Below are positions 54,401-62,529 of a stretch of 64,000 nt of DNA, one piece after another. Source of the DNA: Saprospira grandis str. Lewin (GTDB lineage: Bacteria; Bacteroidota; Bacteroidia; Chitinophagales; Saprospiraceae); assembly GCF_000250635.1 (NCBI RefSeq), contig NC_016940.1, forward strand, positions 434,001 through 498,000. The letters are read 5' to 3'. The notes under the pieces are model-generated. The model searched no databases, had not been told where the DNA came from, and worked only from the letters and a program-made list of their open reading frames with translations. Position 1 is the stretch's first letter. Each line of letters opens with the position of its first letter. A program made the translations under genes and the position numbers.

Positions 54401-57400
54401 AAGTGCTGTTGAGGTATCAATCGCAATCGCTAATGCGGTAGTATCATATAGATAAATAGAATCCTCTACAAAACAGCCATTAAGGCCAACACTTACCTTA
54501 TACATCCCCGTAGCGGCCACACCGTTCACCAAATAGAAGGTGTCATTTACACCTAAGTTACTATAATTAAATCCATTGGTAGTATCTCCATCATAGTACC
54601 AGTTGTAAGTACAACCTACACAAGAGTCTACCTCTAGAACAACCTGTCCAGAAGGACCACAAATTGCTTCCGAAGAGGCTCGCATAGCTACTCCCAAACT
54701 CACATCACTATAGTTTCGTACTACAGAAGTATCGGTACAGCCAAAGGTATAAGGAGAGGAAGAGTAACCTGGGTAATTTTGAGTAACCACTACATAGTAA
54801 TCACCACCCTGTACCACCTCGAAATAATCTTGGGTATCGGGAACAGGAACCTGTACATTATCTTGAAACCACTCATAAGTACAATTTGGGCAAAGCGTAG
54901 TATCTGGCACGGCCTCTATGATAACCGTATCCTGATTACATACATTGGCCAAAGGAGCTGTATTCAGCTGCGCATTATAAGAAAGACGAGTGATCGGCAC
55001 TGAGTTAGAAACTGGTGAGGCACAACCTGATTGTAGCGTTTGCACCTCATAACTTCCTGTGGTATCTGCCGAGTACGTACTTTGACTAACAGTTTCTTGC
55101 CAAGTTACAGTGTCTCCTTGCTCATTATAACCACTATAGGTCCAGATATACTGACAGCCAGCACAAGCAGGAGTTGATAAAATCACTGGACTGGTACTAC
55201 AGATATTTGTAGCACTAGCAACAGTTACAGCCGGCACGGGCAAAACAGTATCTTTAATCTCAATTACTGGCGATTGGTAAACACAGTTAGAAATTGTATC
55301 TCTTACCTCTACAGAATAACCGTTTGGAACATTAGTCCGATAAGAGTTAATGGAGTCAGGTTGACGATTAACCCCACTTGCCAACTTAAAGGTATACAAG
55401 CAATTTGGAGAAGGCGGCACAGACAAAGTAACAGAGTCTCCACCACAACTATAAATTGATGGACTTGCATTAAGCACCGGATTGGCTCCGGCAGAAGATG
55501 AACGCACCACAACACTATCTGAAAATGCACGACATCCACTAGCATTAACAACCTCTAAGAAATATGTTCCTGCCTGTGATGCACTATGAGTATACCCATT
55601 TGAACCAGGAATTTGAACTCCATTATAATACCACTGATAAGACCAATTGGGAGGTAACTCATAACTCCCAATAATCTCAAGACTTACAGCAGCCCCATTA
55701 CACAAATAAAGGTCAGTTGAATCAACTTTAGGATTAAAGGCTTCAAATGTAATCGTATAATCTGAAGATTTATGGATACAACTATTTGGATATTGTAGCT
55801 CTACAGAAAAAACTCCAGCCTGATTCGCTACATAACTAGAACTAGTAGCTCCCGGAATTACAGCAGCATTGAGATACCATTGATAGTGACAATCTACACA
55901 GCTATTTGTACTCAGAGTAATCGTATTAGTACCACATAACTTACTTCCTGTCCCTGTAATCACTGGAGGAGTTGTCGTTCCGACCCCAATATCCGCTACA
56001 GCAGATTCTTCTTCACAAGCTAGCGTATCTGTTACCTGAACAATATAACTACCTGTGTCCGCAACATTAGGTAAACTCAATACAGTTCCCGTACCAACAA
56101 CAGAGGAAGAAATAGTTCCATTATTATCTGTCTCATACCAGCTATAAGTACAACCCAAACAAGGATTATCAACCTGCAGTATAGCTGGATTCGTCCCACA
56201 AATATTATAAGGGTCTGCATCTATCTGAGGCACAGCCAAACTGCTACTCTCAATCACCAAATCATTAGAACGACCCTCACAACCACTCACCACATCTGTA
56301 ACCGTGACACTATAAGTCCCTGTCCCCATAGCAAAAGTGAATGGACCAGTCGTTCCATCACTCCAGCTATACTGACAACTCGAACAAGAGGCTCGAGGAA
56401 TAGAACGAATAACCACCGGCCGCCCATTACATATAGAAGGACGAATTACTCCGTTAATATCTTCCGCATAAATAGGAGGAGTCAGATAAGCACCAGGTTG
56501 TACATCCTTCTGAAGAATAGTCGGACATCCATACTGATCAGAAATCTCCACATCATAAACACCCGCTATATCTGCCAAAATTTGCTCATTATTTGAGCTA
56601 GCTAAAGAGGTAGTTGGCGGATCCCAAACATAACTACAACCCGGACAGTCTATTACCGTTAATAAAGCCCCCGTATTTGCACAAATTTTTGCCGTATCCG
56701 GAATAATACGGGCTGCCGTAAATGGATAATAATCTAAATTGACAGAAGCCTGCCCCTTACATCCATCTACATTTGCCTCTACTGTATAAATATCATCATC
56801 AAATAAAGAGGCATTCTGTACCATAGACACAGTGTCCCCAGAACTATTCAACCAAATATAAGATGCCCCCGCAGAAGGTGAGGCTGATGCCCCCAAAGTG
56901 GTGGAGTCACCAAAGCAAATTACGGCATTACTTAATGAGGTGCTAACAGTAACTGAAGGATTAACTACAAAGTTAAACGTATCCCGAGACACACAAGCAG
57001 AATAAGCCTCTACCGCCTCTAAATGCACCTGATTCGTCCCTAGATTGTTTGTATTTAAACTAAAAGTCGACAAGTTATTTGTCAAGACTACATTATTATT
57101 TACATCTGTCCATGTATTCTGAAAGTTTACACTCCCTTCTGGACTATCCGTCCAAGCTGTGATTTCTATAGACTCTGACAAACATATCGTATCTTTTTCT
57201 GCAGACAATACAATAGTCGGACAATCATACTTGGCCAAGAAACCATCATAATATGAACTCTCCTCTGTATAGGGAGATCCTGGCGCAGGAGAATAATTAG
57301 TTACGCCTGTACTATATCCAGACAAATAATAAGCCTCCTCCGAAAAAACAATTCCTGTTAAATACTCAGCAGATGTTCCCCAAAACTGTATATGATTATT

Positions 57401-58846
57401 AAAACTACCCGTACTCGCATCAAAACTAGCAATCCCCGCATCAGTAAAACTGCCTCCCGTCACCGGAAAACCAATCTGCTGAACAACCGGCACAGTAGCC
57501 GTTGTCATAGGAGAACTGCCTACAGCTAAGTCTTCTATCGTTTCCGAATAGAATAATACATTGATATTTCCTATCTCATCCAATACTAAACCACTCCCCC
57601 CATGAAGACGAACGTCTCGGTAGTTTACAGGTACCCCCAAACGCTGTAACCAAGAAAAATTAACTGTAGGAGCACTGTCATCTATTACACGACCTACAGC
57701 AACCGTATGCGCTGTTACTGCTCCTGGATTAACATCTAATGTTGGTAAATTCACCGTAGACCCATTTACCCGTAGGTTAGCTGTACTCTCATACTCAAAA
57801 GAAAAAAACAGCCCCAAATTATCATCAATTGCTACATCAACAATACGTTGGTCCGAGTTGGTGGTCGTCGTAGATTCTATACTCTTGCGCCAAACTGTTG
57901 CCCCTGTAGAACGATCTATCTTTAATGCAATTCCATCCGGAGTAAAAGGATAGTTCCCCCGCGAATCACTTATACAAGTACCCGGGTTATTCTCCAAGTT
58001 ATACTCCCCTATCAAATCTCCAATATAATCCCCTACAGCATAAACATGACTTCCATCTACAGCTACTCCACGAAAAATAGCCGTCCCCTCCGCATCCAAT
58101 GCCTTGGCCCAAACCAATTCATCAAATTGACTCATATCCAACTTAAAAATAAGTGCGTCAGAAGAAGATCCTCCTCCAGTACAACGCCCCCGCTTCAAAC
58201 GCTCAGAACCTGTCTCCGGACGAAGTGTCTTGTCAGACATTCCCACAACATAACAATCCCCCTGATCATCTACAGCAATATCCTGTAACTGAGAAGAATT
58301 AGCATAAACCGTCCCTCCATTAGAGTTTGTACGCACATAAGCCGTTTTTATATAACGACCATCAAATCCATACTTGCTTACAAAAAATACAGGCTCCTGA
58401 TTCACTTCCGTTACCGGAGTAGCACTATTAGTGCTCGAAAAAATTAAAGTGGCATTATTCCTCGTAGATCGAAATGATCCCGCCACATAAATCCCATCAT
58501 GCCCAACAGCCAAGGTGTTCCCCTGAGAAGGCCCCATGCTCAAAGGATTAGAAATTGTACGATCTGTCTGTATACTAACCTCCCACAAAATTTCTCCAGC
58601 AGGCGATAGCTTATACAAGTAAATACTATAATTATTATACATCCCCGCAGTATATATATTCCCATCACTGTCCTTTCCTACCCCCAAACCGCGGTCATTG
58701 GTAAACAACCCATTGCTATTCCCCACCATCAAAGGCTCCGGCGAATCCGTATCCCGCAACAACCACGCAAGGTTGCCATCCAATTGTCCAAATACTGTCG
58801 TTACCGACAAAAACAACAACAAAAAATTAAGTATAATTTGTCTCAT
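48443..58846 (-). CDS. Giant T9SS-secreted surface protein with beta-propeller and Ig-like repeats
   Basis: This 3467-residue protein has signal peptide MRQIILNFLLLFLSVTTVFG. Residues 25-540 look like a beta-propeller (repeated AVDDQGDCYVVG and AVGHDGIYVAGS blades, SBBP type). From about 560 Ig-like repeats follow; seven have the strict CxxC-x-(Y/H)-x-W form, for example CPGCSYVW, CSSCQYSW, CVGCTYNW. The C-terminus copies that of the 3932-residue neighbour: PKD domain (GGCQGDSVQF..., about 2840), jelly-roll domain, Omp28-like domain (LLEHFSNQNYAG) and a type A sorting domain (LYPNPAKEQFQVDF). The two are tandem paralogues in their C-terminal two thirds with unrelated N-termini. Likely a cell-surface or released fibre. 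Codon use is the same in both. Confidence 0.85.
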   Translation of the reverse strand: MRQIILNFLLLFLSVTTVFGQLDGNLAWLLRDTDSPEPLMVGNSNGLFTNDRGLGVGKDSDGNIYTAGMYNNYSIYLYKLSPAGEILWEVSIQTDRTISNPLSMGPSQGNTLAVGHDGIYVAGSFRSTRNNATLIFSSTNSATPVTEVNQEPVFFVSKYGFDGRYIKTAYVRTNSNGGTVYANSSQLQDIAVDDQGDCYVVGMSDKTLRPETGSERLKRGRCTGGGSSSDALIFKLDMSQFDELVWAKALDAEGTAIFRGVAVDGSHVYAVGDYIGDLIGEYNLENNPGTCISDSRGNYPFTPDGIALKIDRSTGATVWRKSIESTTTTNSDQRIVDVAIDDNLGLFFSFEYESTANLRVNGSTVNLPTLDVNPGAVTAHTVAVGRVIDDSAPTVNFSWLQRLGVPVNYRDVRLHGGSGLVLDEIGNINVLFYSETIEDLAVGSSPMTTATVPVVQQIGFPVTGGSFTDAGIASFDASTGSFNNHIQFWGTSAEYLTGIVFSEEAYYLSGYSTGVTNYSPAPGSPYTEESSYYDGFLAKYDCPTIVLSAEKDTICLSESIEITAWTDSPEGSVNFQNTWTDVNNNVVLTNNLSTFSLNTNNLGTNQVHLEAVEAYSACVSRDTFNFVVNPSVTVSTSLSNAVICFGDSTTLGASASPSAGASYIWLNSSGDTVSMVQNASLFDDDIYTVEANVDGCKGQASVNLDYYPFTAARIIPDTAKICANTGALLTVIDCPGCSYVWDPPTTSLASSNNEQILADIAGVYDVEISDQYGCPTILQKDVQPGAYLTPPIYAEDINGVIRPSICNGRPVVIRSIPRASCSSCQYSWSDGTTGPFTFAMGTGTYSVTVTDVVSGCEGRSNDLVIESSSLAVPQIDADPYNICGTNPAILQVDNPCLGCTYSWYETDNNGTISSSVVGTGTVLSLPNVADTGSYIVQVTDTLACEEESAVADIGVGTTTPPVITGTGSKLCGTNTITLSTNSCVDCHYQWYLNAAVIPGATSSSYVANQAGVFSVELQYPNSCIHKSSDYTITFEAFNPKVDSTDLYLCNGAAVSLEIIGSYELPPNWSYQWYYNGVQIPGSNGYTHSASQAGTYFLEVVNASGCRAFSDSVVVRSSSAGANPVLNASPSIYSCGGDSVTLSVPPSPNCLYTFKLASGVNRQPDSINSYRTNVPNGYSVEVRDTISNCVYQSPVIEIKDTVLPVPAVTVASATNICSTSPVILSTPACAGCQYIWTYSGYNEQGDTVTWQETVSQSTYSADTTGSYEVQTLQSGCASPVSNSVPITRLSYNAQLNTAPLANVCNQDTVIIEAVPDTTLCPNCTYEWFQDNVQVPVPDTQDYFEVVQGGDYYVVVTQNYPGYSSSPYTFGCTDTSVVRNYSDVSLGVAMRASSEAICGPSGQVVLEVDSCVGCTYNWYYDGDTTNGFNYSNLGVNDTFYLVNGVAATGMYKVSVGLNGCFVEDSIYLYDTTALAIAIDTSTALYANICNGQPFELSSNCTSCDSIRNLSLHYQWYQDSMLIPGAIGASYQIDNAADYQLVVSDDLGCVNYSPITTAIEVLPPANFGLVLDSVAVVPISQGPILLDNYLQPVLVHNSGSYLSVPQATAVTTDSFIPALAGSGSHIISFEYQNQNCFFETFDTIDVLSPPSLDVANLNPLAPAEEACVQDSLVFYLSNITLEPNQILIATSATTYDTLAVSTAGLSEYAGVWSGNIPVVVPSSAVTGKVVLRDSVSGNEYVSDFFLVVQNPSVAISLNGVPQPLCSSADTIALSGFPQPGIFKAAYAATPSTYEPSLISGNNLLVENVQNYTPVSGTQQLEVTYVYQPTYSNNAAACPDSVVAVIPVSINNNEVDSIEFTPISVTETNVPMTDLTRLIWPLDSRFFPGFYVGTYINSGELLANTIPLAATANQTVDTAIYRFVNGSCRNETEQLIDVWQKPITLDSIPKFLCRNADTIFIGRNANSMYLEIDGMTYLLDSNYAYQPSLGVTDNVNYSYDEFINVMSLSSSNGGLQPISLTQGAERFAFIPALVSGTTTDLSISFRYERYHTYFTPTFSLNNVAYTIAELSKQVVIEDPIAAQINPAILADTIFCQDNSTQQFSGIPNGGQYYINYQPLVGNLFNPNQQAASQGVGSHLLTYVYQGNACVDSTSTSIYIPDTFSVSIFAPNGPTYCRLDPADTISVSSSVPGVLDTAAGMFLVGTTRSGQVFNPAFAPAVVGGNNVVYIAQDTFGCEARDSALFTVFAMPDIAITALDSVYCLNADTTILDLYEHNTSWHLQAPMAYNPGDVVQLTGNGVYNGGTNPTNPLYNPSAAGVGLDTITYDYTDVNGCNTVLTQYVEILPLPNLTLTTDNGVPLDSFYCEGDSVALFASPLGGDFFSLFSYEQGNPSNTIPSSFDTSVSPPLFTPFISGTAIPFGEEGLAYTYQDPITLCKDTIVDTIQINNFLTDATITGLPTQICADDTIYVLGVNPNGGPMPTPGLTTGYFGAFAAIDTNMIVDAVAGHFNPALSGIFDRGRSAIVTYTYLSNGCYNTVYDTAVLNPLPQLIYNMPGDSLFNRNDPTIHACFSQPAATLQAYNQYQGNINPIPQYIGTQPSLSQSGIFTTSSGLGMTWSVTFGNWAYEAQQANGGVDTIHYSFTDARGCSNTRSEVIVIDTVPELGFAGFDSKYLDTITGRYVYCENDPASLIIPSPFGGTSYLNYYEIPTGIFELIPDTLAYGDTTNIHRITYEFISARYHAGGVCLDSTIQMIEVRPTPDLQLVNAPNTFCVADSAQRVPLSATPYGGTFEDITLGAIAGIVGDSLFNPMAQLGSRQVIYYYTDTVSGCTDTIQHQIDVYNAPEVHFFSEGGCQGDSVQFNASPPGLSNSVPALDSITMVVWNYGDGLSDTLFSLVDPVNVPTQYHNYAQPGIYFPSLTVVNRGQCDTSFSRRIVVSPKYLVNDTMPYFQDFEADAGNWFQENEDSTINLPNDSLWAWGLADGFRITTIQYGNHVWATAPNGPYPEAEAGWVYSPCFDISTLGRPMVKLNIWRDSRQGTDGAVMQYFDDSTQTWRNLGIRNKGLNWYNPTYVVSDPGNQDGTPIGWSGTSNSWEDARYRLDVSGGDLRNRDNLRFRIAFAAANGSGGALYEGFAFDDVYIGNRSRSVLLEHFSNQNYAGIDDIERDLYSTVYSNLYGRDVQILQIHTNYGGYDYLNVFSADESSARVLYYGINDADQVRLNGSALANTTSSLVRYQQELMDMQMLQDAKFDIKMFPVNVQNGVLSTAFEIEALEDVMLLTDSLDVHVAITQDSIPSLQAHTMMSVLKAMRPDGAGEQIPSAWVMGDVLPYTRTWTFDPTQIDPTQLKVTVFVQNRQSKEVLQVNSSRNLNLFNGPVAIEELADEDGAEILDLNLYPNPAKEQFQVDFGAPLKGDYNWQLVDLLGRRLKDGQLQPGLQNLQIQTDGLTPGVYIFSVYNETVYSQRKVVIYR

Positions 58847-59214
58847 ATATTCTACTCTTGGTTAGTGCTTTTACTTGATGCGTACAACTCCTAAAACTAA
58901 TACTTTATAAGCGTTTTACCTAAGCTTTATGCTGCTTTATAGCCAAGACCTCCTCTATTTTTTTTATTAAGTCCTTAACTTTTAAAACAAAAACTATAGC
59001 TTTAGTTTAGCCATTACTTAGATTTAGTCTAGCTGGCCGCTTAACTTTTACCCCAGTTTTTAGGCAGCATAAATCTACTCCGATTAAATGACAAGCCCTA
59101 AAAGCCTTTTTCTCTTTTGTCAAGATACTATTCTATACTAAATACGTAAATAAGACGCCCCATAGATGTTCTGCCAAAAAAATAGCCCCCAAAGCAGGAA
59201 GCTATGCCGGCCCC
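58847..59214. other. AT-rich intergenic region upstream of the 3467-residue gene
   Basis: 368 bp without a gene. It should hold the promoter of the giant gene. TAGTTTTA, about 45 bp upstream of the start on the minus strand, is a fair minus-7 box, but no TTTG lies at the right distance. I see no RNA gene. Confidence 0.5.
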
Positions 59215-59356
59215 AATGGCCCAGCGCTGCGCAGCGGTGGCCGTAGGCCAGACCCAGGGCAAGCAAAGCGCAGCCCGCAGGGCCGAGCAGACCTGCGAGC
59301 CGCGCAGCATAGCGGCGGCCGACCTAGCCAAAGGCTAGCCGGCCGCGGGCCCCAAA
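59215..59356 (-). repeat. GGGGCC-family intergenic hairpin repeat, copy 14
   Basis: On the minus strand it starts GGGGCCCGCGGCCGGCTAGCC and pairs GGCTAGCC with GGCTAGGT across a CTTT loop. It continues GCCGCTATGCTGCGCGGC, GCTCGGCCCTGCGGG, a hairpin with CGCTTTGCTTGCCC, TGGCCTACGGCCA and CGCAGCGCTGGGCC. Confidence 0.85.
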
Positions 59357-59391
59357 TTATTGGTATTCAATAAATAAACTCCTCTCCTACC

Positions 59392-60810
59392 CTATTTCTT
59401 AGAGCCAAAGCCTACAGGCATCTCCTCCACAAATTCTTTGTTTTTCTCCTCCATCTCCTCACTGTTCAAGCCCTTGGGCATATAGTCCTCACTCAAAAAT
59501 CCCATCATTTTAGGAGTCTGAAAACCATAGGTGAATTTACGGACGTTCTTGGCAATAAAGTCAAATAACTCCTGCACCGTAATAATGTAGTTGCCATCCG
59601 CATCCGCATACCCCTTAAGCCCCATAATCAAGAAGTAAGAAAATACGCCCTGCTCAAATTTTTTGGTCTCTAAAGAAATTTCCTCCGAGGCAGAAGATAA
59701 AATCATGGCCAAGCCACCATCTACCCGCTTGAAACTCTCTTTGTATTGCGCAATTACATCACGGCCCATGTTCATGTTGTTGGCCGGCGGCAACTCATTG
59801 CCGTTGTCCCGATATTCCGCATAAGTAGCCATCAAACTGCCCGAGTGACAAGCATCGGCCAAGATCAATTTAAATTTAGCATCACTGTCGTTCAACATAT
59901 TGGCCACCGCCGTATGATATAAGGTGTTGCTGCCATTGCGCTGATAGTCTACAGGCAAAAATCCACCCTCCAAACCATGGCCCGCAAAGTAGAATATAAT
60001 AAGGTCGTTGCTGTCCGCCTGCTCATACAAATCACCCATGCTGTTCAAGATGTTTTTGGCCGTGGCCTCCTTGTCCAACAACAGTTTAACCTGATCACTA
60101 GGCAAAGCGCCCCCCTCCGGACTACGCAAAAAACTATAAAATTTTTGCGCATCATCAATGGTGTAGGTCAATTTGTCAAAGTCCTCATAATCAGCAACGC
60201 CTACCACTACAGCCCACATCTTAATGGGGTTTTCCGTACAACGCCCCTCTACCCAACGACCACTCAATTTATGCCCGTTTCGGTAGTAATGCGTGCCCTC
60301 TCCATGAGGCAAGCCATTCTTCCAATCTCCCTCGTATTTGCTGCCATCACTATAGGTCAAGCTTCCCTTGCCCTCGTATTTTCGGTCTACAAAGTACCCC
60401 TCATAAACCCGACCTTTATAGTCCTTAGATTTACCATAGCCGTTCTCACAATCCCCCTGCAAACACTCACTGGCTTTGCGGATTTTTGGATTGACCTCTA
60501 CCAAAATATTGTCTTCCCAACGCCCCGCCTTGATGTTCCCCTTGGGGTCAATCAATACCCCCTCGCCATTGTATAAACCATTCTTAAACCGCCCCTCAAA
60601 AAAGCCGCCTTTGACAAAAGAAAACTTGCCTAAGCCATCAAATTTGCCATTCTTAAATTCCCCCTCATAGGTCCCCTGGGGCATCTCGCCCAAAAATTTT
60701 CGAGCCCGACCAATCCCATTGTCGCAGTTCCCACTCAAACATTGTAGCTGCGCCTGCAACTGTATCGCCCCCATCAAAAGGAGCATGATGCCCAAAATTT
60801 GCTTTTTCAT
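59392..60810 (-). CDS. Exported MORN-repeat protein with caspase (C14) domain
   Basis: The protein has 472 residues from the ATG at 60810 (MKKQILGIMLLLMGAIQLQAQ); the frame from 60858 would precede the signal peptide. Residues 40-185 hold MORN repeats (YEGEFKNGKFDGLGKF, YEGYFVDRKYEGKG, YEGDWKNGLPHGEG). Residues 195-400 are a caspase-like C14 domain with His278 in FYFAGHG and Cys321 in LADACHSG, both intact. A C-terminal ADADGNYIITVQELFDFI stretch resembles an EF-hand. Caspase homologues of this kind usually cut after Arg or Lys. A signal peptide on such a protein is unusual and points to the periplasm or outside. It is a single gene between repeat copies 14 and 15. Substrate unknown. Confidence 0.85.
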   Translation of the reverse strand: MKKQILGIMLLLMGAIQLQAQLQCLSGNCDNGIGRARKFLGEMPQGTYEGEFKNGKFDGLGKFSFVKGGFFEGRFKNGLYNGEGVLIDPKGNIKAGRWEDNILVEVNPKIRKASECLQGDCENGYGKSKDYKGRVYEGYFVDRKYEGKGSLTYSDGSKYEGDWKNGLPHGEGTHYYRNGHKLSGRWVEGRCTENPIKMWAVVVGVADYEDFDKLTYTIDDAQKFYSFLRSPEGGALPSDQVKLLLDKEATAKNILNSMGDLYEQADSNDLIIFYFAGHGLEGGFLPVDYQRNGSNTLYHTAVANMLNDSDAKFKLILADACHSGSLMATYAEYRDNGNELPPANNMNMGRDVIAQYKESFKRVDGGLAMILSSASEEISLETKKFEQGVFSYFLIMGLKGYADADGNYIITVQELFDFIAKNVRKFTYGFQTPKMMGFLSEDYMPKGLNSEEMEEKNKEFVEEMPVGFGSKK

Positions 60811-60897
60811 GATTATCCTGTTTCTTATTAGTGAATGTTTTACCTTGCTAAGCCGCAAATATTTATCCGTTTTCTGCTGCTGTTCTTCTTTTTTTTA

Positions 60898-61018
60898 GGG
60901 GCCTCCGCGGCGGCTTCGCCTTGCGGCGCTACGTTGCGGGGCTCGCAAGCCTGCTCGGCCCTTCAGCGCTGCGCGCTTCGGTCTGGCCTGACGGCCACCC
61001 CTCCACATCGCTAGGCCA
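60898..61018 (+). repeat. GGGGCC-family intergenic hairpin repeat, copy 15
   Basis: GGGGCCTCCGCGGCGGCTTCG, CGCTACG, GGGCTCGC, GCTCGGCCCT, variable hairpin CAGCGCTGCGCGCTTCG, TGGCCTGACGGCCA, CACATCGCTAGGCC. The GGGGCC end is 88 bp from the caspase gene start. Confidence 0.9.
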
Positions 61019-61070
61019 TTTGCCCCCTTCTTCGCTTTTGTAGGCCGCCAACCGCCTACTTCTTTAACGT

Positions 61071-61107
61071 AAAAAAGGAGCAAGAGATTCGCCTCTTCCT
61101 CCTTTTT
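61071..61107 (-). terminator. Rho-independent terminator of the pseudouridine synthase gene
   Basis: The minus-strand hairpin pairs AAAAAGGAG-G-AAGAG with CTCTT-G-CTCCTTTTT through a GCGAAT loop, then TTTTT. One G-G mismatch is in the stem. Confidence 0.8.
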
Positions 61108-61113
61108 CCTTCA

Positions 61114-61926
61114 TTAGGTCAAATGCTTCAATATGGCTAGCTCATCTGCCCGCAAAGGCCGACAATGCCCAGGCCGTAAGCCCTTTTTGGTCAGCATGCC
61201 GTACTTTCTTCGGTCCAAACGCTTAACCTCATAACCAAAATGCTCAAATAATCGCCGAACAATGCGGTTGCGACCAATATGTAGCTCTACGTTCAAACTA
61301 CGGCCATCACTATCTGGCACATACTCAATTTTGTCTACCGGAGCCGGACCATCCTCCAACTCTAAGGTGTTGCGAATAGCCTCTACATGCTCCTCCGCCA
61401 CCGGCTTGTCTAAGGTAATGCGGTAAATTTTAGTCACCTCATAACTAGGATGCGCCATTTTTTGGGCCAAATCCCCATCATTGGTCAGCAAAAGCAAACC
61501 CGTTGTGTTGCGGTCCAAACGCCCTACGGGATATACCCGCTTCATCGTATGCTCTCTGGCAATATCCAATACGGTCCGCCGCCCCCGCTCATCACTAACG
61601 GTGCTGATGACATTATATGGTTTGTTCATCAACAAATAAACATACTCTTTTATGGGCGTAATGACTTTGCCATCTAGTTTGACCTCGTCTTTTTCTGGCT
61701 CTACCCGATGCCCCATTTCTAAAACAACCTGGCCGTTTACAGTGACTCGCCCTTCTTTGATGATCTCATCGGCTTTGCGTCTAGAACTCACCCCCGAATG
61801 AGCCAAGTATTTATTCAAACGCATATCGCTGCGCTCCTCTTGCGGCGCCTTTTGCTCTTCTTTCTGCTCCTTGGGCTGCCCCTTTCGTCTGTTGCGAAAT
61901 GGCCCCCTATACTTTTCTTTTTTCAT
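61114..61926 (-). CDS. rluB: RsuA/RluB-family pseudouridine synthase
   Basis: This 270-residue protein has a basic N-terminal extension (MKKEKYRGPFRNRRKGQP). An S4 RNA-binding domain follows (RLNKYLAHSGVSSRRKADE, residues 36-54). The catalytic domain has GRLDRNTTGLLLLTNDG, whose Asp is the nucleophile. It converts uridine to pseudouridine in 23S rRNA; RluB specificity is likely but not certain from sequence alone. It starts five bases after the scpB stop, a common order (scpB-rluB) in many bacteria. Confidence 0.9.
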   Translation of the reverse strand: MKKEKYRGPFRNRRKGQPKEQKEEQKAPQEERSDMRLNKYLAHSGVSSRRKADEIIKEGRVTVNGQVVLEMGHRVEPEKDEVKLDGKVITPIKEYVYLLMNKPYNVISTVSDERGRRTVLDIAREHTMKRVYPVGRLDRNTTGLLLLTNDGDLAQKMAHPSYEVTKIYRITLDKPVAEEHVEAIRNTLELEDGPAPVDKIEYVPDSDGRSLNVELHIGRNRIVRRLFEHFGYEVKRLDRRKYGMLTKKGLRPGHCRPLRADELAILKHLT

Positions 61927-61931
61927 CTTGA

Positions 61932-62501
61932 CTATATTAACTTTTCTGCCTCGCCAATGGCGTTATCTGGCAGTTTAAACTCCTTGAGCTTGGGCAGCTC
62001 TTTCATTGACGCCAACCCAAAATGCTCCATAAATTTACTACTTACTCCATATAATAAGGGTCGACCAGGATCTGTAGACCGCCCCTTTATTTCTATCAAT
62101 TCTTTTTCTAGCAATTTTTGCACGGCATAATCACAGCTTACGCCCCGCACACGCTCCATTTCCGACTTAGACACCGGCTGCTGATAAGCAATTATGGCCA
62201 AGGTCTCTAGGGCCGAACGCGATAGCTTTTTCTTGCTCTTTTGCTTGAGATATATCCCAATCAAATCGTAGTAGTTGCTTTTGGTCAAAAACTGATAGCC
62301 CTCCGCAATTTCTAAAAGCTCAAAACTATATTGCTCCTCTTGGTAGCGCGCCATCAGGCCCTCTATAGCCAGTTGGACCTGTTTTTTGCTAAAGCTATCG
62401 CTAAAAGCCGACTCCAAACAAGCTACTATTTCCCCCAATTTTATCGGCAGCTCTGCACTGAAGATGAGCGCCTCTATATATCGTTCTAAATGTTCTTGCA
62501 T
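61932..62501 (-). CDS. scpB: ScpB, condensin accessory subunit
   Basis: This 189-residue protein contains two winged-helix-like halves. Recognisable motifs are RYIEALIFSAELPIK at the N-terminus, ALETLAIIAYQQPVSKSEME, RGVSCDYAVQKLLEKELIEIKG, and the end GRPLLYGVSSKFMEHFGL. ScpB works with SMC and ScpA in chromosome segregation. Length and motifs are normal, and the gene is coupled to rluB. Its 5' side is preceded by a repeat copy rather than by scpA. Confidence 0.95.
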   Translation of the reverse strand: MQEHLERYIEALIFSAELPIKLGEIVACLESAFSDSFSKKQVQLAIEGLMARYQEEQYSFELLEIAEGYQFLTKSNYYDLIGIYLKQKSKKKLSRSALETLAIIAYQQPVSKSEMERVRGVSCDYAVQKLLEKELIEIKGRSTDPGRPLLYGVSSKFMEHFGLASMKELPKLKEFKLPDNAIGEAEKLI

Positions 62502-62529
62502 GCTTTTGCTTATTTATAGAAGTTGGACC

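Noticed and set aside
58847-59214. tRNA or rRNA in the larger gaps
   Set aside because: No cloverleaf with a TTCGANTC-type loop or CCA-like end was found in this or the other gaps above 300 bp.
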